Assembly (NCBI RefSeq): GCF_011075055.1
Contig: NC_058146.1
Coordinates: forward strand, 5,828,001 to 5,892,000
Length of the DNA: 64,000 nucleotides
Origin: Mangifera indica
Lineage: Eukaryota; Streptophyta; Magnoliopsida; Sapindales; Anacardiaceae
Reading direction: 5' to 3'
Part shown: positions 48,101-59,659 of the stretch, one piece after another
Layout of the letters: each line of letters starts with the position of its first letter
Numbering within the stretch: the stretch's first letter is position 1
Position numbers and translations under genes: made by a program
Notes under the pieces: generated by a model
Told to the model about the DNA's origin: nothing
The model's database searches: none
The model's input: the letters and a program-made list of their open reading frames with translations, nothing else

Positions 48101-48622
48101 GGGTGTCTTGAATGAAAATTCGGGGCCAAAACCTCCACATCTGTAATAATAAACCGTGTCTGGTTTCAGTGGCCCAATCTTGACGTGATGTATTTTGTTG
48201 GAGCTATAAAAGAAGTAATCATATGTGGTATTCTCTCCAGTTGCCATTCCATTATATTCACCAGGCACTTCTCCATATTCTACAATCGATGGTACCTTCT
48301 TATCCTCCGTAATCCAAGATACTCTAATGTAATCTTTACCAGCTAAGGATATATGCACCTAAAATCATTCAAGGGAAGGAAAATAAAGAAGAAGAAAAGA
48401 CACAGTAAGCTATAACATGATGATATAGTATATATATACACTGTTAAAGAAGAGACAGACCTGTTGAGGGTCGGATTCAGATCGTTTGTGCTGAGATAAC
48501 ACCAGACCTTTTGCTGGGGGGCGGATGTAATCATGGGGTAAAGCATAAGATGGAAGGATTTGAGGGAAAATGCAAATGGTTAGAAGAATAGGGAAAACAG
48601 GTGACAGCAATTTTTCCATCAT
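45105..48622 (-). CDS. Purple acid phosphatase, tandem copy B (438 aa, 6 exons, one LTR-derived intron)
   Basis: Exons: 48461-48622, 48067-48358, 47293-47462, 46730-47128, 45852-45940, 45105-45309. The length is exactly that of copy A, with a high identity by eye. The start MMEKLLSPVFPILLTICIF is again a signal peptide. All metal-ligand motifs are kept (GDLG, GDLSYAD, GNHE, HAPWY, GHVHAYER), so an active enzyme is expected. It differs from copies A and C by an intron of 164 nt (47129-47292) between ATG and GTG of RPWM|VTEGNHE, five residues before the metal ligand Asn. If this intron were not spliced, translation would stop within it (the frame enters VMLNKIYFDLIR... and reaches a stop). Consensus splice sites and intact downstream frame argue that it is spliced. 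Confidence 0.92.
46123..46262. mobile_element. CACTA-like terminal fragment in PAP-B intron 3
   Basis: CACTACAACAG followed by AAATTTAGGGATGAAAC and, further on, AAAATTTTCGTCACC resembles the ends of CACTA elements (CACTACAA... with GACGAAA repeats). No opposite TTGTAGTG end was found. PAP-A lacks the sequence, so it arrived after the duplication. Confidence 0.4.
47130..47288. mobile_element. Solo LTR (159 bp) acting as an intron
   Basis: In the gene's direction the insertion reads TGTTAAAT...TTTTACA, i.e. TG...CA ends with a TGTWA inverted pair, and is flanked by the perfect 5-bp direct repeat GGTGA (47289-47293 and 47125-47129). PAP-A and PAP-C have a single GGTGA (or GGTCA in C) at this position and no insertion. 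5-bp duplication and TG...CA ends are the marks of LTR retrotransposons. The size and absence of coding sequence fit a solo LTR of a short element. The interior carries TTAGGATTGTATTATATTG, LTR-like in style. The family is not identified. Confidence 0.75.
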
Positions 48623-48763
48623 ATTTTTTTTCTTTAAGGATTCATGAACTGAGATTAAGTACGGGAAAGGGAGCGATATAAAAAAGGGTTTCGATTGTTG
48701 GAAAAAATGTAAATTTTTAATTGAAATGGCGTGAAGTACGTCCATTTAAGAATCTTATTTCTT

Positions 48764-48771
48764 GGATATGC
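48764..48771. promoter_or_regulatory. P1BS-like PHR1 site upstream of PAP-B
   Basis: GGATATGC, 142 bp upstream of the ATG, in the same conserved block (AATCTTATTT...GGATATGCT) as in PAP-A. Confidence 0.5.
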
Positions 48772-49353
48772 TGACTTGAACGGATACACGGAACTCCACC
48801 TTCCCTCGACGCTATTTGTCCTTTGGCTGCAGCGCGCTAGATCGTCCAAGCTTTTGGCTTCAGTTATCTTCGGTTACCACCACACAATAAGATCCTAAAC
48901 CATTCACTTATCCTTTATTCTATTCAATAAAACTATAAACACAATTTTTTAACACAACTTATAAATAATATTTTATCATTATATATTATTTTATTATTAA
49001 TTTTTAATTATTTAATCACATAATAATACATTATTATTTGTACATAAAATTATTTAAAAAAATTATATACATGACATTTCTCTTATTGAATTAGCCATCC
49101 TTAAATAATAGATGGAGTACACGTCTTAATTGTAACCCATCTTTTATTACTTTCTAATTTTTACTTAACCGTTTCCTTTTCCTGACAAATTATTTTTTAC
49201 ATAAATAATCTATTTATCCTCTTTATCCTTTATATAAAGTGGATACTTATTGTCGTTTTGCCTTTTTGTCTTAAAAGATGTACTCAATATCTTTAAACCT
49301 TAATATTCATACATGAAGTGTGTGTAACACACACACATTAACATATTTTATTG

Positions 49354-49912
49354 TGAACAAAAATGCCCTCTTAATCTAAACATAACCTGGTCACCTTCCT
49401 TTTCAAATAAATGACTCATCGGTGGTAGTCTCACTTGTTTCATTTTCTACATCAATGACAACATTCACTCAATCTTGTTGACACCTTCATAATAAGAGAT
49501 GATAGTCAAGAAGAATCAATTTAAAATATGTTTTCTATTTTAATCAATGTTAAGGCTAAGTTATAATAGATTGATTGAATGTTTTGTTAAACTTAATAAC
49601 AAACAAAAAGCCTAAACACAACTTGCATTTTCTTGTTGAAACCAGGGTAAAGGCTTTTCACTTCAACTAGATTTGTTGAGTGAATTTATTTATTGGGCAA
49701 TCTATGTAGTAATGGATGTCAAATATAATGGGTATAAACCCTAAGTAACAATTGTAGTTGATTGCTACCTCTTGTCTGTGAAGATGGAGGTAAGATCGGG
49801 TGAATATTGTCAATGATGGAGAGAGTAAAGACGGAAGACTGCCACCTATAAGTCCTTTATTTGAAGAGGAAGGTGAATAGGACATGTTTAGATTCAAGGT
49901 TATTTTTGTTCA
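49354..49912. mobile_element. Long-TIR non-autonomous element (about 560 bp)
   Basis: The left arm starts TGAACAAAAATGCCC and the right arm ends with its inverted form (ATTTTTGTTCA). About 190 bp of each arm can be aligned (for example TCACCTTCCTTTTCAAATAAA against the inverted CACCTTCCTCTTCAAATAAA). Long arms suggest a MULE-like or foldback element. No target duplication is evident. Confidence 0.6.
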
Positions 49913-49930
49913 TGAAAAAAAGTGAATAGT

Positions 49931-51301
49931 AGATAATGTCACAGGCTGAGAGGAAAAATAAAAAGTCAATGCTCTCAATTCAGAGCCCTTAATGGTGTCA
50001 TTAAATATAATTTCTCAATCAATATATAATTGTTGTTACAATTTCTCATCACCAACTGATGTAAGCAATTTTGAGTCTTGCTCAATAAATATTACAACAG
50101 AGACAATTAGAATTAATAATATAACTCTATTATCTACTATAAAGTGTTTATTGATTAAATACAAGTGGATTTTTAACATAATTTGCTTTATTGCTCAAGA
50201 GCCTACATCTAAGGTTATATTATTAACAACTTTAAAAAAGTATTTTGACAGAGCATAAATGGTGTTTATAAGAGAGTTTGTCTTAAAGACTCGATTTTAG
50301 AGAGATGTTTAAGGAAGATACCTGGTTTTTTCAGAGAGTCTACTCGTCTATCTTATGTGATCTAGTAGTCGGTATGAGCATATTGTCATTTTTTTTTTCT
50401 CCTTCCATATTCTTTGAGTGATTCTTTACATTTATAGGATGAAAATGAAAAGTGATAATCTTTTCGATTACAATTCAAATTTAAATTCAAAAAATGATTT
50501 TCTATTACCCGTCATGAAGATATGTTAGACATGAGATAAGGAAGAAATATAACTTGATATGTTGCTTTCTCAAAGTAAAAGACATTTACCTGCATGTCAA
50601 ATTATTGATCGTTACTCTTATAACTAATCGCTTCTTAAGATGTCACTCTATAAATTTGTTACTATATTACATTAGTAGTAGTTTCAAATATGAAAACATA
50701 TGAGCAAGCTAAGTATCAATGTTAATCAATGTTTAATAAACACCCACATTGAACAAAACCTTAATTACTACCTAAAGTAAATGAGTAAGTCGTATTTCCA
50801 AATTGTTTTTCTTCTAATTATTAATTATTAGCCAATGTTTAAACCAACAAATTGTAAAAATAAATTTTTCAGAGAATCCTAAGCTGCATGTGCCTGAAGC
50901 TAAGCCGATCACAATGATGTAGTAGAGTGTAAACCAATAAGAACACATCCCAATTCAAACACTGCAAATTCCTTCTTGCTTCTTCCTTGGGGACCATTTC
51001 ATTAAATAAATCTGCCAATATTTTTAAGTAATAATCCACATGCGATTTTCATTATATATATTATATGTATTGAAGTTCATCCAATGATGAACCAACTTAG
51101 TCTTTCGATTATAATAATACGTTGTTTTCAGTTTCCAGAAATACACGAAAGAACAGACTAAACATGGAATCTCGGAATATCTGAGGAATCTACCTTTGTT
51201 GCAAAGTTATACAGTGAGGCAAATCCCTTCATAATAGGAAAGGTCATTCATCATTCACCATGCATTATATCAACTAGAAATATTCCTATTTAAAAATACA
51301 T
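49931..51301. other. Intergenic; one unrecognised open frame
   Basis: An 88-codon plus-strand frame at 49992-50258 reads without recognised domain and has AT-driven composition. The rest is AT-rich with no supported feature. Confidence 0.4.
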
Positions 51302-51596
51302 AATACGTATCTTATGATACGATATATATAAAAAATAAAGTATATTGAATTAATATAATACATATCTTAAAATACAATATCCATTATTGATCTAGATCGA
51401 TATACTTTATAAAAAAATAATGATATAATAAGGGTATACATGAAAAATCTTAATCTTTCGAAGGTATTTGTGATAGTTTTTAAAATGATAACGTATTAAT
51501 TAAATTTTTTTATTATTTTATTTTTTAAAAATTATATCATATGATATGATATAAAAAAATTATATTTTTAATATATGATACGATACGTGATTCGAC
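51302..51596. mobile_element. GATA/TATC palindromic MITE-like repeat, copy 2
   Basis: Shares the block order of 2031-2350: TGATACGATAT ends, TTGAATTAATATAATAC, AATGATATAATAAGGGTATA, GGTATTTGTGATAG and ATATATGATACGATACGTGATTCGAC. Confidence 0.55.
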
Positions 51597-54500
51597 TTTT
51601 ACACTTAAGAACCAATCGAATTGAGATTATTGACCAGGGATAGCAACCTGAGGTGTGAGTTAGGTAACCTTTGACTAGGAGTAGCTTCTTGATTAAATAA
51701 CCTATTAAAAAAAATGAGAAGAGTCACAAATTTTATTAAGTTTCAATGCTTTCAGTCTAATGGTGATGAGGTTGAATGAGAGGGATGCCTATTCTTAGGG
51801 TACAAGTTCACTTCGAAATAGCGTATAGGAATGAAACAATACTATTGATTTTGTTTGGGTACATAAAATAATATAATTATAAAATTATAATTTAATTATT
51901 CAACTGTTAAATTATATTATAATTCAATGAAAATGAAGCATTCAACATTTAGATCACAATCCCAACTAATGAACGTGGGGTTATCTCCAAAAACAATCCA
52001 AAATTAGCCAACTAATAATAGACCTACAACAAACTGTCAACCCCAACTAATTCAACTAGTCCAACCAAACTCAATACAACCAAATCAATAAGCCAAACAG
52101 CAAGCCTAAAATAAACAAACCCAATTAATCATAACTCCAAAATTTTAAAGTAGACGCCGAGATGAAAAGTTGAATCGCCAGAGATGGTGGCAGACGGAGG
52201 GGGTATTAAGGAAGGTCATTTGACTCTCTTTGACTTTTTCAAATTTTTTACAAATTTAGATAAATTTTATATTATATCTTTTGTATATGTTTTAATTTAT
52301 ATGTCTTTCTTTTCATTTTGAAAAAAATTAGTATTTTACTCTCATTAGTTCCAATGGACAGTGGTGGTTTAAGTTTGATTTGAATAAAAAATAATTTTAT
52401 TTAACTCAAGTTCAATTTGAATTTATGATTCAAATTTATTATTCGGATTTATGGTTTTAGTTCTTGATTCATTTATAAAACAACATTATTATTTAAGTAA
52501 AACAACGTCAATTTATCATTGAGTTATGAACTCAAACCACAAATCAAAATCACTAATTGGAATCATAAATTCGAGCCAAACTTGAGCCACAAATTCAAAC
52601 TATAAATTTGAGCTTTCAATTTGAATCGAACTCAAATTAGACACCCCTAATTCAAGTTCAATTCAGTTTAAAAAATGAGTGAAATCTTCTTATCCGAATT
52701 TAGCATGAGTTCAAATTGAATAAATTCAAACCGGTTTGAATGAAGCTGAGCCAATTTATCAGACCAAGTTAGGTCAATTTGGATCTAACCCAAATTATGT
52801 TTATTTTGATTTAAAATTTATTTGTATTATTCTAACTTTGAATCTCCTAAGTTTTATTTTTGAGTCCACCATTGATAAGAGATATAAGAGTTGGGATATC
52901 AAATCGACAAAGAGATAGATTGTTGGAGATCTGAGAGGTTCCAATTGTTAACCCAAAAAAAAACTTGAAAGATAGAAATGAGAGTTTCCATTCATAGTTG
53001 AAAAAGAGTGACATGATTTTTTGTGGTAGACAAGTGAGAAGGGACGTAGTAATGCACTCGTCAGTCACCAAAAACTAAAGGAGTAATCGAAAAACAATAG
53101 TAATACCAAAAATTGAAGGATCGTTAAGAACAACATCAAAAAAGAGAGAACCAGTGAAAAGAAACTTACGACAGCTGGAAGCTGAGATAACATCGATGAA
53201 AAAAAAGAGAGTTGGGAAGAGTATCTTCATTTGTGTGGGGTGAAATGAAGGTTTTCAAACCTAAGGGGTGGCTAATGCAATATAAAAAATATGAAAACCT
53301 TAATTTCAGGGGTGAAATAATCTATTTTAAACGAATGAGACACAAAAGGTTATTAAGGCTCTCATACCATTTGAGATCAATGGAATAGAATTTTTTTAAT
53401 ATATTATGTATTGATACTTTGACAAATTTATACAAGAGCAATACCCTATACAAGGAAATCAAATAAGTATATAATATGAAAAACGATGTACAAAAATTAA
53501 CTATGAACGATTATATTCTAACAATTTTTGTGCAAAAAAATTATGACATCTCTAAGCTTTTCAGGTGGATACGAACCGAATCAAGTTCGAACATTCATTG
53601 GCTCAAGTTTGACTTAAATAAAAAATTATTTAATTCAAGTTTAGTGAGTCAAACCTAAGTACAGTTTGAGTTTAGTTCGAATAAAAAAGGTTTAGATCAA
53701 GTTCGATTCGAGTTCATATTTCAAATTCATGTATCTAATTTGTGGCTTGTGTTAATGATTTATTAACAAAACGATATTATTTTAATCAGTAATATACAAA
53801 ATAATGTTGTATTGATAATTATTTGACATAACTCAAAATAAGTTACAAGCCAAGTTGAAACAAAATCAAATCATTCCTAACTTGCGAGTCAAACTCTCCC
53901 TAGCTTTAATTTAGCTGGGAAAATGGGTTAACTCTTGCATATTAAACTTAGCTAAAATTCAAACTAAACGAATTCAAACTGAGTTGACTTTTAGAACCAA
54001 ATTAACCAGTAAACTTAAAAAACTCTAAACTAAAATTTAGAACTACTACTATTGTCATTCTTCTTCTTCTTTTTTTTTTAAGAAATTTGAAATAAGAAAG
54101 AACATTATTTTTGCCTATTAATTAACTTTGGTGAGGCAGATGAGAGCTTTAAGAACTCTGATTAGTAATGGAAATTTGCCATCTGCAACAACTAATTCAT
54201 ACGCGAATATGCGATAGCATAACCCATTTCCACTTAACACATTCAGGTGAATGGCCAACGACAAAGAACAAGTCATTTCATTCAATTCAGCCACGTCCAT
54301 GTGAAAGACCAATGACAATGAACAAATCGTTTAAGTCAATTCATCTCCCCTCTAATTGCTATCAACCCACCACCAAAATATTAATCATGTCCACAAAAAC
54401 TTAATGAAAAGTCTCAATGAATCAATATTCTTTAATTATGAGTCTAAGCGCTAGTAATTAATATATAATAAAATCCTTCATAATTTATTGTTCATGGATA

Positions 54501-55002
54501 CAGATTCGCTGAATATAGAGATATCTAACAAAATGAGATTAGCTGAGAATTGTTATTGATTCAAAAACTCAGACCTCTAATTCTTCAAACTTTGTTGTAA
54601 TAGAAAACTCAAAGATGACGAAGCTGGCCAAGGAGGGAGGGAGAGAGAATGCAACCAAAGACAGTGAAATTCGTTAGAAAGTGGTGACGGAAAAAAACCC
54701 TAGGGAAGACAATAAACTTTCAAAACCTTACACAAACATGTTGTCCAACACAAAAAAATTACGTCTAGCAATATAAACACCTTAAATACGACACTTAAGC
54801 AGTTGATAAGATAGCACAAAAATTTACATGCTTATTGCCTAAACGAGTTGTTCAATCACAAGCAATTTAATAAACATGAAGGAACAAGAAACATTTATAA
54901 AACAGCTTTTTTCTCAGAAAATTGAGCAACATTCAAACCTCATTGCTTGTGATGTTATTTTGTATATAGTATTAAAGTTTATATAGAAGGGAATAATTAT
55001 AA
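51597..55002. other. Intergenic with diverged hAT MITEs
   Basis: 52360-52655 (centre AAAACAACATTATT...AAAACAACGTCAATTT, right end an inverted TAGGGGTGTCTAATTTGAG) and 53560-54010 (AAAACGATATTATTTT ... CAAAATAATGTTG centre, TCGAAC/CAAGTTCGA words) are old family members without clear target duplications. 52145-52220 and 53090-53280 are GC-richer but hold no gene. 54600-54720 contains GAAGCTGGCCAAGGAGGGAGG, also unrecognised. Confidence 0.4.
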
Positions 55003-55617
55003 GTATTTTATAATATAATGCAATACAAATAAAAAATAATATATATTATAAAGTATATCGAATTAATATGATATAGTAAACGTATTATACGATACAATAC
55101 ATATTCTACGATATTGATCGATACACTTTTTTTTATAAAAAATGATGATTTAGTAGGTGTATATAAGAAATCTTAAATTTTTAGTAGTATTTGTGATATT
55201 TTTCAAAATTATGATATATCAATTAAATTTTTTTATAATTTTATTTTTTAAAAACGGTATCATATGATATAATACTGATACATGATGCTAAAAATCAAAT
55301 TTTTGATATACGATATAATACACAATTCATAAAATACATCAAATTAATAGGATATAATGAAAGTATTTTATGATTTAATATATATTATTGATACTAATTG
55401 ATATATTTTTTAAAAAAAATAATAATATAATAGGTGTATATAAAAAATTTTAAATTTTTAAAACTGTTTGTAATATTTTTCAAAATAATAATATGTCAAT
55501 TAATTTTTTTATTTTATTAATATTTTTTTTTTATTTTTTAAAAACTATATTATATAATATGATATTTAATATATAATATAAAAAATTAAATTTTTATGCA
55601 TAATACCATATACAATT
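55003..55617. mobile_element. GATA/TATC MITE-like repeat, copies 3 and 4 in tandem
   Basis: 55003-55329 and 55330-55617 each repeat the family order (AAGTATTTTATRAT..., TCRAATTAATATGATAT, AATGATGATTTAGTAGGTGTATA, TATTTGTGATATTTTTCAAAAT, end GATATACGATATAATAC). The second copy is more degraded. Confidence 0.5.
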
Positions 55618-56436
55618 TTCCTACGGCACTATCAAGGGACAGGAAGGTCAATTTTGAATTGATTAAGACTTGTGGGCGTCACAAAAGTTTAAAATGTCGC
55701 CGAAAACGTAACGAAATGTTTGACACAAGAACAAACAATCACGAGAGTCCACGTGGAATGTTTTCTCAAGACACGTGTTTTATCAGTCTAAACGACATCG
55801 ATTTTGTCTCCAAGTACGTTACTCTCAAGGTTGTTTCATTTCCCTTTCGGTCCAATTGTTTCAAATATCATTTTGCCCCTCTCATTTCAAAAATTACTTT
55901 TAAGTCTATTCACTGAATAAAAACTTACTGGACTATTAATTTTATATCGAAAAAACAAAATTGTATTTATTAAAATCAGAAAAATAAATATAGTAAATGT
56001 ATATTAATAAAAAAATACACATTAGGTATTATAAAATTATAAGTAAAAATTTATAAAAAAAATTAAGCGTTACAAATTGAAATAATAAACACTTGGAAAT
56101 TAGTTAATTAAAATTAAATATATTTGTTAAATTTATATTGTATAATGTGTTTAATTAATTTGGATTTGTATTATGCCACGTGTTTTTTTAAATTTAGTGT
56201 GTTTTTGGAATTGTTGTAGTTTAATATAATCAATTGCGTTTTAATAAAAAACAATAGAAATGTTTTGTGAACAATTTTTAAAATCGTTTAAGTTTGAACT
56301 TCATCATAAAATAATCCAATTTATGAAAGGATTTCAAAATCAAGTTATTTTCCATATGTAATAAATTAAACTGCAACATAATGTTTATATTAAATTTAGC
56401 TTATTGAATAAATTAAGTTGAATAATTATTTTTGGA
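55618..56436. other. GC-richer patch with G-boxes; no supported gene
   Basis: 55600-55920 is clearly less AT-rich than its flanks and holds a 106-codon plus-strand frame without recognised domain. CCACGTGG (55749-55756) and ACACGTGT (55771-55778) are G-box/ABRE-type cores 22 bp apart; another CACGTG lies at 56177-56182. It looks like a promoter-type region with no gene beside it. Confidence 0.4.
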
Positions 56437-56940
56437 AGGCCAAAAACTTCCCCCCCCCCCCAAGGTATAGTGAAATTCCAAATTTATATCCTCCAACTTT
56501 CAAAAACCTAAACACTCATCCATAAACAAGTTTCTGTTAAAAATTTCAATTAAGGTTAGGGTTAAATTATCATTTATTAAAAAATTTAAAAGTTTTATCA
56601 CATTTTCTCCCTAGGTTTAGAAATCTTACACTTTCCCTCAATCCAAGGTTTGAAAACTAACAAATACCCCCTTAGGGTTTGTTCCTCTTCTCTCCAATGT
56701 CGATTTGTCATTTCTAAATGTTGACATTCTTCTCTCCCACCATATTTATCCCTCCTGTCACTCTCCCTTTCCTTTCTCCCATCTTTAACCAAGATAATAG
56801 ACAAAGATAATTTTGTCTTCATCTCAACCTAAAATGACTAGAGAGGGAAGGGAGACTGACCGAAGGTAGAGATAAAGTTGGAGGGAAGATGGCCGATGGT
56901 TGGAGATGACGAATGTTATATACATAAATTTGTTAATTTT
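56437..56940. mobile_element. MULE-like half element with poly-C run
   Basis: The left end GGCCAAAAACTTCCCCCC, followed by AACTTTCAAAAACCTAAAC and later TTTTCTCCCTAGGTTTAG, mirrors the layout of the long-TIR element at 4359-5101 (which also starts GGCCAAA and has C runs). The interior resembles coding debris, but the right arm is missing. The C run is 56449-56461. Confidence 0.4.
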
Positions 56941-58329
56941 TTTAATGAAATAATGAGATTTTTCTAATTATATATTTTTTAAAATTTTTTATATTAAATG
57001 ATTCAATTATTTTACACATTAATTTGATGCAAGAAACTTTTTTTTTTTAATTTTGTTTTCATGGGCCTCAAAAAGATTAGATATTAATTATAATAATAGT
57101 TTATGATTGTTTGAATCAATTATTTTCTTTGTAGTGGAATGTTTTTATAGTTTTTCAAAGTTTAATATATTCAAAATCCGATTCAATTTAATGAACCGTT
57201 AAGAAAAATTTTTGAAGTTCGAATGTGTAGGTCCGAAGCTTGAGCCCAAAAAAATGTTACAAATTTTATTAGCAAGATAAATGAAAGATTTGACTACCAA
57301 ATATCAATTTTCAAAGCTCCATTGTCTTAGAAAGGAAAACAAAATAATTATGGTGAAACAACTAAGCCATGGCCAAAAAACAATAATTGTGGTTGAATAA
57401 ATTGATCATGTAAGTAAAACAACATAATTAAGATGAAAAAGAAATTAAGAAGATAATTAGGTAACATATGGTTATAATAGAAAGAAGTGAAAAGAAAGTT
57501 AGGCAAGATAATTATAATGAAACAAATTTCAAAAAATATTTAGCCAAATTAATTTCATAACATAATTAGATATCATGATTAGTTAATTTTCTTTATTAAG
57601 AAGCAAATATATGTAAGTATTTGTAATAAAAATTTCAAAAAAAAAAATATTTAAGACAATAATTACTTATTTAAAGTTTTTAAAAATTTACCGTAAACAC
57701 ATTAAACATATATCTACATTATATATATTCAATAAAATTGTGTACTCATTTTTGAGTATATAAATACGTACATACTTATATGTATTATCATGTGATTAAG
57801 TGATTTTAAATTAAGAATAAAATAACATTCAATTACGTAATAATATATATAAATATATATCTATTTATATACGCAAAATAAGTACATATAATATTACTCG
57901 TAACCATTTAGTGTATCAATTTTATATATAATAGGAACCCTATGTAGGGGCCTAGTATGCCAATTCCAAGCATGAGCTTTTAGGCCTTTATTTTTTATAT
58001 TAATTTTTTTTTTTACAAATTTAAAATTCTAAATTTTATTATATTTCTTGTTAAACTTCTTTTTTTTTTTAAATTTTATTATACAGTTAAATACTTTAAT
58101 TAAAAAAAATTAACTATAAAAATGTAAACAATACTTCAAACTTTAAAATAAGTTATAAATAATAAGTATGATCAATATAGTTTGTAACTGAATAATCTAT
58201 GTGCACTATTGATTTATGGTTAAGTGATTAAAAAATGCAAGGTACAAATTACATGGGAATAAATTGATAATTAAAAAAAACTATTTAATTTATTAGCAAT
58301 GTGTATAAAATAATAATTGTAATAATTTA
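56941..58329. other. AT-rich intergenic, one MITE
   Basis: A copy of the AT palindromic MITE at 57755-57893 (ATGTGATTAAGTGATTTTAA core). Otherwise nothing recognised. Confidence 0.45.
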
Positions 58330-58625
58330 TTAGGGTTTCCAATTTAAGATTTGTCGTTTATGGTTTACGGTTTAGAATTTATGATTTATGATTTACGGTT
58401 ATGAGTTTAGGATTTGGACTTTTAGTTTACGGTTTATGGTTTTTAGTTTAAGGTTTACGTTTTATGGGTTAAGATATCAGTTAGTTGTTTAGGGTTTACA
58501 ATTAAAGATTTAGGGTTCACATATTAGATTTTAGAACTTACAGTTTAATGGTTTATGGTTACCAATTTAGATTTTAAGTTTACAGTTTATAATTCACGAT
58601 ATTCAATTTAGGGTTTATAGTTTAT
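58330..58625 (+). repeat. Degenerate telomere-like array
   Basis: About 300 bp built of diverged 7-mers around TTTAGGG / GGTTTAN (TTTAGGGTTTACA, TTTACGGTTTATGG, TTTAGGGTTCAC, TTTAGGGTTTATAG), all in one orientation. It resembles decayed interstitial plant telomeric repeat. Confidence 0.65.
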
Positions 58626-59659
58626 CACCTACTTACCTACTTTTTCTAGAGAAATTAAAATATTATATTTTCTACCAATTCAATCTAAACAACTAAATAT
58701 TATTTTCATTTTAATATAAATTTGACGTAAATAAATCATTTTTATAACTAAATTAATTACAAAACAACAATAACAACAACATAAGATTCACCACTATAGA
58801 AAGAAATATCAATTTTTCAATTTTAAATCTTCAAACAATATATAAAACAATATGATGAAACGTTATTTATTTGAATTAAAATGATTTTGATGTATGATGT
58901 ATTTGATTTTGAACTAAATTTTAGACGAGAATATAAATGAAATAAGTTTGAGAGATAAGGATAAAACAGACATTATGTTGAGATTCTAAGAATGATTGGG
59001 TATAATTATTTTAAAATATTTACTTACTATATTAATGATAAAAGATATATTTTTGTTTTGAAAATTTAATAAGGATAATATTGTAATAATATTAAAATTA
59101 TTTTGATAATATTTTAAAAAGGTGATCATTAGATTAGTCTGTATTAATTGACACATCAACATTCTATTATTAGAATATTTTATTATCTAACAAATCAAAT
59201 AAGGTAATTTTAATTTTTATAAGTAATTTTTTAAATTATTTTATTCTAAAATGTGTGTTTTTATTATATTACTCTTATATTATTTGTAATTAGAATATTA
59301 CCAAAAATTTTATTATCTAATTAACCAAACAATATATTATTATTAATAAAAAATAGATTATTAAAATAATATTTAATAACCATTAACCAAACATTGCCTT
59401 AAGTGTTAATTTTTTTTATTCTAAAAGGTGTATTTTTACCATTTTAAAATAAATTTAACAATTAATTAACTTTTTTTAATCAAGCCGCAGGACTAAAAAT
59501 TAATATTTGAATTTATTTGGACTTATTGAAAACTCTCGAAAATTTGTATTCATCCGAGGAAGGAAGTCATTATAAATCCGTGAGAGAGAGAGAGAAAGCG
59601 CACAGCCTTTTGTTTAGATTCCTTTGAAGCTCCTGGATCTGCTACCAGCGACGCCGGCC
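58626..59659. other. Upstream region of PAP-C
   Basis: AT-rich until about 59480, then a GC-richer leader with a (GA) run at 59583-59594. I did not find a GNATATNC site in the last 200 bp before the ATG, unlike PAP-A and PAP-B. Confidence 0.4.

Larger units (their letters stand above)
45081..49930. repeat. Tandem segmental duplication, unit B
   Basis: Second copy of unit A in direct orientation. It is longer because introns 3 and 4 of its PAP gene have expanded (789 and 542 nt against 188 and 117 nt in copy A) and because of the extra LTR-derived intron. The upstream repeat is an intact two-armed element here. Confidence 0.7.

Noticed and set aside
49992..50258. 88-codon plus-strand frame
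   Set aside because: AT-driven composition, no recognisable family or gene signals.
59624..59659. TTG start 36 nt upstream of the PAP-C ATG
   Set aside because: Nuclear plant genes start at ATG; the ATG at 59660 has good context and opens a normal signal peptide.
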